A DNA stretch of 5,719 nt from Flavobacteriaceae bacterium (GTDB taxonomy: Bacteria > Bacteroidota > Bacteroidia > Flavobacteriales > Flavobacteriaceae). Position numbers and translations under genes: made by a program. The stretch covers positions 1-5,719 of the forward strand of contig JAQWFV010000069.1 of assembly GCA_029238555.1 (NCBI GenBank). Direction: 5' to 3'. The notes beneath the pieces were generated by a model. It had not been told where the DNA came from, made no database searches, and saw nothing but the letters and a program-made list of their open reading frames with translations. Below, piece after piece: positions 1 to 4,924 of this stretch (position 1 is the stretch's first letter; each line of letters opens with the position of its first letter).

Positions 1-1
1 T

Positions 2-850
2 GAAATCATTATCCCGGAACCTTTTTACGCTAACTACAATGGATTTGCAGCTGCAAACGATATTGCAGTTGTTCCTGTAGTTTCTAGCTTAGCCGAGAAT
101 TTTGCCCTACCCCCAATTGCTGATTTTGAAAGCTTAATTGGGCCAAAAACAAAGGCCATTGTCATTTGCAACCCAGGAAACCCAACAGGCTACCTCTATA
201 CAAAAGAAGAACTCGAAGCCTTGTCTGCTTTGGTTAAAAAGCACAATATTTTTCTAATCGCAGATGAAGTTTACAGAGAATTTACTTACGAAGGAGCTGT
301 ACACCACTCCATTTTAACATTAGAAGGAATAGCAGACTACGCTATAGTGATAGATTCTGTTTCAAAAAGATACAGCATGTGTGGTGCTCGTATAGGTTGT
401 TTGGTCTCAAAAAATAAAGCGTTCATTCATACAGCTATGAAGTTTGCTCAAGCGAGGCTATCTCCTCCCACCTATGCGCAAATAGCCGCTGAAGCTGCTT
501 TAGATACTCCTTCTTCATATTTTAAATCTGTAAATACTGAGTATCAAAAAAGAAGGGATGTATTAATCACTGGTCTAAAAAAAATTCCAGGAGTAGCTGT
601 GGCTAATCCAAAGGGGGCTTTTTACTGTGTTGTTGCTTTGCCAGTAGCAGATGCTGATAATTTTGCCAAGTGGCTACTCGATTCTTTTTCTGTAGATGGT
701 AAAACAATCATGGTTGCCCCGGCAGCTGGTTTTTATGCCACACCAGGCTTAGGTAAAAATGAGATTAGGATTGCCTATGTGTTAGAAGAACAGCAATTAA
801 TCATTGCTACAGAAATTCTAAAAAAAGCTTTGGAGGTTTATCCAAATTAA
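2..850 (+). CDS. PLP-dependent class I/II aminotransferase, 5'-truncated by window edge
   Basis: This frame is open from base 2 to a TAA at 848-850, giving 282 residues. Family members are usually near 390-400, so roughly 110 N-terminal residues lie outside the window. The TTG at 221 is an internal leucine codon, not a start, because family-like sequence continues upstream of it. Visible fold-type I aminotransferase landmarks are NPGNPTG at fragment residues 57-63, ADEVYREF with the PLP-nitrogen-contacting Asp at about 88 and Tyr at 91, and SVSKRYSMCGARIG with the probable Schiff-base lysine at 122. IRIAYVL follows, with the probable carboxylate-binding arginine at about 256. The family transfers amino groups between an amino acid and a 2-oxoacid in the cytoplasm. 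Closest in style are aspartate aminotransferase-like enzymes, but substrate cannot be fixed from sequence. It overlaps murB by one base, so the two are probably co-transcribed and translationally coupled. Confidence 0.9.
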   Translation, partial: EIIIPEPFYANYNGFAAANDIAVVPVVSSLAENFALPPIADFESLIGPKTKAIVICNPGNPTGYLYTKEELEALSALVKKHNIFLIADEVYREFTYEGAVHHSILTLEGIADYAIVIDSVSKRYSMCGARIGCLVSKNKAFIHTAMKFAQARLSPPTYAQIAAEAALDTPSSYFKSVNTEYQKRRDVLITGLKKIPGVAVANPKGAFYCVVALPVADADNFAKWLLDSFSVDGKTIMVAPAAGFYATPGLGKNEIRIAYVLEEQQLIIATEILKKALEVYPN

Positions 851-1866
851 TGAATGTTTCTAAAGACATATCCATTAAACCACATAATAGTTTTGGCATA
901 GATGTCAATGCAGCTTACTTTTCTGAGAGTTACCATTTAGAAGATTTAAAAGACCTTCTGACAAATCGCTGCCATCCTAATGTATTTATTATTAGTGGAG
1001 GCAGCAACCTTTTGCTCACCAAAGACATAGATGCCCATGTGATTAAAATATGTCATAAGGGAATAAAACTAGTTACTGAAACAGAAAAAGAGGCTATAAT
1101 AGATGTCGCAGCTGGAGAAAATTGGCACGATTTAGTCCAATGGTGTTTAGAACATCATTACGGCGGTATTGAAAATTTATCCTTGATACCTGGCTGTGTA
1201 GGTAGCGCTCCAATACAAAATATTGGAGCCTATGGCGTTGAGTTAAAAGATGTATTTGTGTCCTGTGAGGTCCTGGAAATAGAAACGCTTAAAACATTTA
1301 CGCTCTCAGCTCAGGCCTGCGAGTTTGGTTACAGAACGTCTGTTTTCAAAACAGCGGCCAAAGGAAAATACGTTATTTTTTCTATTAGGATTCGCCTTTC
1401 TAAACAGTCCCATACGCTACAGACCAAATACGGAGATATTCAAAGGGTCTTAAAAGAAAACAATACAGATGAAAATCCCAGTATAAAGGATGTCTCAGAG
1501 GCTATTATAAGTATTAGAAAATCAAAATTACCCGATCCAAAAGTATTGGGGAATAGCGGTAGTTTTTTTAAAAACCCAACGGTTGACAGTGATTTTTTTA
1601 ATGCTTTTCATGCTAAATGGCCAAATGCGCCATTTTACAAGATCACAGAGGATCAATACAAGATTCCTGCTGGCTGGCTCATAGAGCAGTCTGGATTAAA
1701 GGGATACAGAGAAAATGACGCTGGAATTCACGAAAAACAAGCTTTAGTCATTGTTAACTACGGAAATGCTAGTGGAAAACAACTTTTAGCGATGGCCCAA
1801 AAAGTCATTCAAACAGTCAAAGAAAAATTTGCCATACACTTAGAGCCTGAAGTAAATATCATTTAG
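850..1866 (+). CDS. murB: UDP-N-acetylenolpyruvoylglucosamine reductase (MurB, type I)
   Basis: MurB uses FAD and NADPH to reduce UDP-GlcNAc-enolpyruvate to UDP-MurNAc, the second committed step of peptidoglycan precursor synthesis in the cytoplasm. The 338-residue length fits the E. coli-type enzyme (342). FAD-binding motifs are SGGSNLLL at residues 49-56 and IPGCVGSAPIQNIGAYG at 113-129. The catalytic set is complete by comparison with E. coli: Arg162 in FGYRTSVFK (E. coli Arg159), Ser238 in GNSGSFFKNP (Ser229, the proton donor), and Glu334 in the terminal EPEVNII (Glu325). Tyr194 in KYGDI matches the substrate-contacting Tyr190 of type I enzymes. The ATG at 850 shares its A with the TAA of the aminotransferase (TAATG). 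The protein begins a few residues before the usual N-terminal 'hNSFGI' segment, which supports this start. An ECF sigma factor follows 9 bases after its TAG. Confidence 0.97.
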   Translation: MNVSKDISIKPHNSFGIDVNAAYFSESYHLEDLKDLLTNRCHPNVFIISGGSNLLLTKDIDAHVIKICHKGIKLVTETEKEAIIDVAAGENWHDLVQWCLEHHYGGIENLSLIPGCVGSAPIQNIGAYGVELKDVFVSCEVLEIETLKTFTLSAQACEFGYRTSVFKTAAKGKYVIFSIRIRLSKQSHTLQTKYGDIQRVLKENNTDENPSIKDVSEAIISIRKSKLPDPKVLGNSGSFFKNPTVDSDFFNAFHAKWPNAPFYKITEDQYKIPAGWLIEQSGLKGYRENDAGIHEKQALVIVNYGNASGKQLLAMAQKVIQTVKEKFAIHLEPEVNII

Positions 1867-1875
1867 CCAACATAG

Positions 1876-2403
1876 ATGGGTATAGACACGACAATTGTTG
1901 GACTTTTAAAAGCTAAGGATGAAAAAGCCCTCAGTTTACTTTATGACAACTATTCAGAAGTGCTTTACGGCGTTTGTTTTCAGATATTAAAAGACACCTC
2001 AGCTGCAGAAGACGCCCTTCAGGACAGTTTTATAAAAATTTGGAAAAACAGCCATACTTACGATCAAAAAAAAGCTAAACTATTTACCTGGATTTTAAGA
2101 ATTACACGCAACACTGCTATTGATTTATACCGAAAAACAAACAAAACAAAACCCTTAGAAGTCCAAATAGGCATAAGCACCGTAAATATAAAAGACCAAG
2201 GATTTGAAAGTGATCACCTAGATGTTCAAAATCATATGGATCGATTGGCACAAAAAAATAAAGCGGTACTAGAAGCTATTTTCTTTTTTGGCATGACGCA
2301 AAGAGAAGTAGCCGATTATTTAGATATTCCATTGGGTACCGTAAAATCTAGGCTTAGAATAGGATTAAAAGAACTGGGCAACATATATCAGTTTAAGCAA
2401 TAA
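1876..2403 (+). CDS. ECF-type RNA polymerase sigma factor (group paired with RskA-like anti-sigma)
   Basis: A 175-residue sigma-70 family protein with only regions 2 and 4, as expected for an extracytoplasmic-function factor. Region 2 spans about residues 21-88 and includes the helix AAEDALQDSFIKIWKN, which binds the core enzyme, and FTWILRITRNTAIDLYRK, which contacts the -10 element. A linker of about 35 residues leads to region 4, whose helix-turn-helix lies at about 141-161 (MTQREVADYLDIPLGTVKSR). It should direct RNA polymerase to a small stress or envelope regulon. The ATG at 1876 follows the murB stop closely and has no clear Shine-Dalgarno sequence, which is normal for Bacteroidota. 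The next gene, 3 bases after the stop, encodes a membrane protein with an RskA-like domain, so this is a sigma/anti-sigma pair. Such pairs usually autoregulate, but I see no convincing promoter in the 9-base gap, so transcription probably comes from upstream or from within murB. Confidence 0.94.
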   Translation: MGIDTTIVGLLKAKDEKALSLLYDNYSEVLYGVCFQILKDTSAAEDALQDSFIKIWKNSHTYDQKKAKLFTWILRITRNTAIDLYRKTNKTKPLEVQIGISTVNIKDQGFESDHLDVQNHMDRLAQKNKAVLEAIFFFGMTQREVADYLDIPLGTVKSRLRIGLKELGNIYQFKQ

Positions 2404-2406
2404 AAA

Positions 2407-3156
2407 ATGGAAGAAAATACAGCAGCTATAATCGCATCTGGTGATCTTGAATTATATGTATCTGGAAGTCTGGATCCTCAAGAGGCCATTCGCATTGAAA
2501 GCCTCATTGAAAACAATCCTCATATAAAAGCACACATAGACCTATTAGAAAGCCATCTTTTAGAATTTAGTGCGCAATACAAAAAAACACCTGTAAAATC
2601 CTTAAAAGCCAATATTGAGCGACAGGTAAAAAGAATAGAGCGGTTGGCTAAATTTTCATGGGCTTCCATTGTTTTAGCTGTAGTAGTTTTTTTAATGACT
2701 TCACTTTATGTGTTCAAAGAGACTAAAAGAATGCGAACCCAGCAGTCTATAGTTAATGATCAGATTAAAGAACTCACTACAGATTTTGACCAAAAACTAG
2801 AAGATCTAAGGAATCAATTTATAGTACTTCAAAGCCCACAAACCGAGAAAAAAGAGCATGAATCTCAATACAATGAGGTCTCCTTTAATTTTTCTTCTTA
2901 TCTCAATAAAGAAAAGAGATTGGGATTCTTACAATTCGACAACTTACCCAAGCTACCAGAAAGCATGTGTTTCCAAATATGGGTAAGTCGCAATGGGGTA
3001 AAAGAAAACATTGGAATTCTCTCAAAAATTGACAAACAACAATTAATTCAAATTCCTTTTAAAGAAAAGGGTACAATACATATCACTATTGAGGAAAAAC
3101 CTGGGAATCCAAACCCTGACCCTAAAGCATCTATAGTCAATATACCTATTGGATAA
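2407..3156 (+). CDS. Membrane-anchored anti-sigma factor with RskA-like C-terminal domain
   Basis: This 249-residue protein has the layout of an anti-sigma factor. The N-terminal acidic helical domain (about 1-80) contains LELYVSGSLDPQEA and ESLIENNPHIKAHIDLLE, typical of the cytoplasmic sigma-binding part of RskA-type proteins. One hydrophobic segment follows at about 83-103. A charged heptad-like stretch at about 104-140 could form a periplasmic coiled coil. The C-terminal domain (about 155-249) contains MCFQIWVSRNGVKENIGIL and ends with a Gly/Pro-rich loop and short strand, resembling the RskA domain. The N-terminal part has no cysteines, so it is not a zinc-binding ZAS anti-sigma factor. 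The inferred role is to hold the preceding ECF sigma factor at the inner membrane until a periplasmic signal, probably through regulated proteolysis, releases it. Neither the signal nor the protease can be read from this window. The sigma stop and this ATG are 3 bases apart, which supports translation from the same transcript. Confidence 0.85.
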   Translation: MEENTAAIIASGDLELYVSGSLDPQEAIRIESLIENNPHIKAHIDLLESHLLEFSAQYKKTPVKSLKANIERQVKRIERLAKFSWASIVLAVVVFLMTSLYVFKETKRMRTQQSIVNDQIKELTTDFDQKLEDLRNQFIVLQSPQTEKKEHESQYNEVSFNFSSYLNKEKRLGFLQFDNLPKLPESMCFQIWVSRNGVKENIGILSKIDKQQLIQIPFKEKGTIHITIEEKPGNPNPDPKASIVNIPIG

Positions 3157-3179
3157 GTGTGTTGCAATAGCATATTTTG

Positions 3180-3187
3180 TACCTTTG
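3180..3187 (+). promoter_or_regulatory. Candidate Bacteroidota -7 promoter element (TAnnTTTG)
   Basis: TACCTTTG exactly matches the Bacteroidota -7 consensus TAnnTTTG. It sits in the 47-base spacer after the anti-sigma gene, 16 bases before the ATG of the small membrane protein, so the leader would be only about 10 bases. The best -33 candidate is TTG at 3162-3164, with 15 bases between the elements; this is shorter than the usual 17-23, so the -33 part is weak. It would drive the small protein and the second sigma factor as one unit. The match is seen in the sequence; promoter activity is inferred. Confidence 0.5.
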
Positions 3188-3203
3188 TAAAAAAAGATAA
3201 CAG

Positions 3204-3404
3204 ATGAAGTTAGTTTTCATTACAATTGGACTTTTAGGATTAGGTTTCGCTGGTATTGCCCTAAAAATTTGGGCCAAAAAAGACGGTGCTTTCTCAGGAA
3301 CATGCGCCAGTCAAAGTCCTTTTTTAAATAAAGAAGGTGAAGCCTGTGGGATGTGTGGCAAACTTCCATCTGAGCAGGAATGTAGAAATGAAATAACTCC
3401 ATAA
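3204..3404 (+). CDS. Small single-pass membrane or secreted protein with four cysteines, function unknown
   Basis: A 66-residue protein with a hydrophobic N-terminal segment (residues 3-20), best read as an uncleaved membrane anchor or a signal sequence. A short polar tail follows, with cysteines at 34, 48, 51 and 60. Cys48 and Cys51 form a CxxC (CGMC). I recognise the pattern G-T-C-A-S, then PFLNKEGE, then CGMCGK from small conserved proteins of flavobacteria usually annotated only as 'membrane or secreted protein'. The topology puts the cysteines outside the cytoplasm if the positive Lys residues at 21, 25 and 26 do not reverse it; those positive charges just after the anchor could instead favour a cytoplasmic tail. 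The layout loosely recalls NqrM (anchor, then a GSC motif and a later cysteine pair), but homology is not established. Possible roles are metal or Fe-S binding or thiol redox sensing. The gene begins 47 bases after the anti-sigma gene and ends 7 bases before the second sigma gene. Confidence 0.8.
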   Translation: MKLVFITIGLLGLGFAGIALKIWAKKDGAFSGTCASQSPFLNKEGEACGMCGKLPSEQECRNEITP

Positions 3405-3411
3405 AAAACCA

Positions 3412-3987
3412 TTGATTTTAGCCCCCGAAAACATATCAAAAACCATTCAAAATGCTAAATCCGGACAGCAACTGGCTTTTAGTAACCTCTTGGATACATT
3501 TTGGAATGATGTGTATAGCTTTCAACTGCTTCGAACAAAAAATGAGTTAGAGGCAGAAGACATTACGATTGAAACTTTTTCTAAAGCTTTTGATAAAATT
3601 AATAGCTTTAAAGAAGAGTTTGTGTTTAAAACCTGGCTCATTACCATTTCAAAGAACCTACACATAGATCTCTTGAGGAAACAGAAAAGGAGCCTTGAAA
3701 ACAATACTTTCTCTTATCAAAACAACACGGGAGAATCAGAGGTTTTAGACAGTACTCCTAGTGCTGAAGATCAATTAATACAGCAACAAAATTTAGCAGA
3801 TTTACTCACAGAAATAAAAAAGCTAAAACCCGCTTATCAAAAAGTAATTAACCTGCGATATTTTAATGAAATGAGCTATGCTGAAATGGCATTAGAATTA
3901 GGTGAACCCGTAAATAACATTAAAGTGAAAGCACTTAGGGCAAGAAAATTATTGTCCGAATTGATTAGGAACAAGCCTTTGATTTAA
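3412..3987 (+). CDS. Second ECF-type RNA polymerase sigma factor, probable TTG start
   Basis: A sigma-70 family protein of 191 residues with ECF architecture. Region 2 lies at about residues 23-92 and includes EAEDITIETFSKAFDKI and FKTWLITISKNLHIDLLRK. Region 4 lies at about 128-185, with the helix-turn-helix at about 155-176 (SYAEMALELGEPVNNIKVK). It should recognise promoters different from those of the sigma factor at 1876, as the two share only the general fold. The start is set by elimination: an in-frame stop lies at 3394-3396, no in-frame ATG occurs before region 4, and TTG at 3412 gives a normal N-terminus (about 20 residues before region 2). It has no adjacent anti-sigma gene. It follows the four-cysteine membrane protein by 7 bases and is probably co-transcribed with it. 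I recognise this as the sigma factor commonly found just upstream of lipA in flavobacteria. Its regulon is unknown from sequence. Confidence 0.92.
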   Translation: MILAPENISKTIQNAKSGQQLAFSNLLDTFWNDVYSFQLLRTKNELEAEDITIETFSKAFDKINSFKEEFVFKTWLITISKNLHIDLLRKQKRSLENNTFSYQNNTGESEVLDSTPSAEDQLIQQQNLADLLTEIKKLKPAYQKVINLRYFNEMSYAEMALELGEPVNNIKVKALRARKLLSELIRNKPLI

Positions 3988-3994
3988 GGTTTTT
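3973..3994 (+). terminator. Weak terminator-like hairpin overlapping the sigma factor stop codon
   Basis: Bases 3973-3979 (AAGCCTT) can pair with 3986-3992 (AAGGTTT) around a six-base loop, giving seven pairs of which one is G-U. The stem runs into a short T tract (3990-3994), part of which is used in pairing. It covers the TAA of the second sigma gene and lies before the lipA promoter candidate. Only two G-C pairs are present, so this is at best a weak or partial terminator. Confidence 0.25.
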
Positions 3995-4009
3995 ATCCCC
4001 ATTGTTTAT

Positions 4010-4017
4010 TATATTTG
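4010..4017 (+). promoter_or_regulatory. Candidate Bacteroidota -7 promoter element for lipA
   Basis: TATATTTG matches the Bacteroidota -7 consensus TAnnTTTG exactly. It is 11 bases before the lipA ATG, so the leader would be very short. No good -33 TTG/TTTG lies at the usual 17-23 base distance; the TTTG at 3978-3981 is too far and the TTG at 4002-4004 too near. It would drive lipA and the following gap gene. Activity is inferred, and an A/T-rich spacer can give this motif by chance. Confidence 0.4.
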
Positions 4018-4028
4018 CTTAAAAAAAG

Positions 4029-4910
4029 ATGGCTACCGATACAATAACACCCACTAAAGACAAGCCTAAGGCAGGAAAACCAAAATGGTTAAGGGTTAAA
4101 CTCCCCACAGGTCAGAAATACACCCAACTTAGAAGTTTGGTAGATAAGTATGATTTACACACCATTTGTACTTCCGGAAGCTGCCCAAATATGGGGGAAT
4201 GTTGGGGAGAAGGTACGGCAACATTTATGATCTTAGGAAATATTTGTACTAGGTCTTGCGGATTTTGCGGTGTTAAAACGGGGAGACCTGAATCAGTAGA
4301 TTGGGAAGAACCTGAGAAAGTGGCACGTTCTATTCAAATAATGGGTATAAAACACGCTGTAATTACTTCCGTAGACAGAGATGACCTACAGGATATGGGT
4401 TCTATTATATGGGAAGAAACAGTGGGCGCTATTCGCAGATTAAATCCTAGCACAACCTTAGAAACACTTATTCCTGATTTTCAAGGAATCACAAGACATT
4501 TAGACAGAATTGTCAGGGCTAATCCTGAGGTGGTTTCTCACAATATGGAAACCGTTAAAAGACTCACAAGAGCTGTAAGGATTCAAGCCAAATACGAGAA
4601 GAGTTTAGAGGTACTAGCCTATCTTAAAAAAGCTGGGATTAACAGAACTAAGTCTGGTATAATGTTAGGACTAGGTGAAAGAGAAGAAGAGGTTATTGAG
4701 ACCTTAAAGGATTTAAGAAATGCACAAGTAGACGTAGTGACCATTGGTCAATACTTACAGCCTTCTAAAAATCACCTCCCTGTGACAGAATTTATTACGC
4801 CTGAACAGTTTAAAAAATACGAAACCATTGGTTTAGAAATGGGCTTTAGACATGTGGAAAGTGGCGCATTAGTAAGATCTTCCTACAAAGCACACAAACA
4901 CATGCTTTAA
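4029..4910 (+). CDS. lipA: Lipoyl synthase (radical SAM sulfur insertion)
   Basis: LipA inserts two sulfur atoms at C6 and C8 of the octanoyl chain on lipoyl-carrier proteins such as the E2 subunits of pyruvate and 2-oxoglutarate dehydrogenases and GcvH. It uses S-adenosylmethionine and two [4Fe-4S] clusters in the cytoplasm. The auxiliary-cluster motif Cx4Cx5C is complete (Cys47, Cys52, Cys58 in CTSGSCPNMGEC). The radical SAM motif Cx3Cx2C is complete (Cys73, Cys77, Cys80 in CTRSCGFC). The terminal RSSY at 283-286 supplies the serine ligand to the auxiliary cluster. The length of 293 residues is typical. The start at 4029 leaves a short lysine-rich leader before PKWLRVKLPTG, as expected for flavobacterial members. 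The gap gene follows by 14 bases, suggesting co-transcription. No lipB or lplA is within the window, so the source of the octanoyl group is not shown here. Confidence 0.97.
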   Translation: MATDTITPTKDKPKAGKPKWLRVKLPTGQKYTQLRSLVDKYDLHTICTSGSCPNMGECWGEGTATFMILGNICTRSCGFCGVKTGRPESVDWEEPEKVARSIQIMGIKHAVITSVDRDDLQDMGSIIWEETVGAIRRLNPSTTLETLIPDFQGITRHLDRIVRANPEVVSHNMETVKRLTRAVRIQAKYEKSLEVLAYLKKAGINRTKSGIMLGLGEREEEVIETLKDLRNAQVDVVTIGQYLQPSKNHLPVTEFITPEQFKKYETIGLEMGFRHVESGALVRSSYKAHKHML

Positions 4911-4924
4911 CAGCATAAATCTAG

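Noticed and set aside
221..850. Reading the aminotransferase as a short 209-residue protein starting at TTG 221
   Set aside because: The same frame is open to the window edge and contains the conserved NPGNPTG motif upstream of 221, so the gene is cut by the window and not short.
3161..3180. Possible terminator after the anti-sigma gene
   Set aside because: Only a three-base stem (TGC/GCA) can be formed and no clean T tract follows it.
3220..3402. Antisense open frame of 60 codons opposite the small cysteine protein
   Set aside because: It lies entirely opposite a conserved-looking gene with a promoter candidate, and its translation resembles no family I know.
3522..3704. Antisense open frame of 60 codons opposite the second sigma factor
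   Set aside because: It is a shadow of the region 2 coding sequence, with biased composition and no start-site context.
4911..4924. Possible separate promoter for the gap gene
   Set aside because: The 14-base gap has no TAnnTTTG element; read-through from lipA is simpler.
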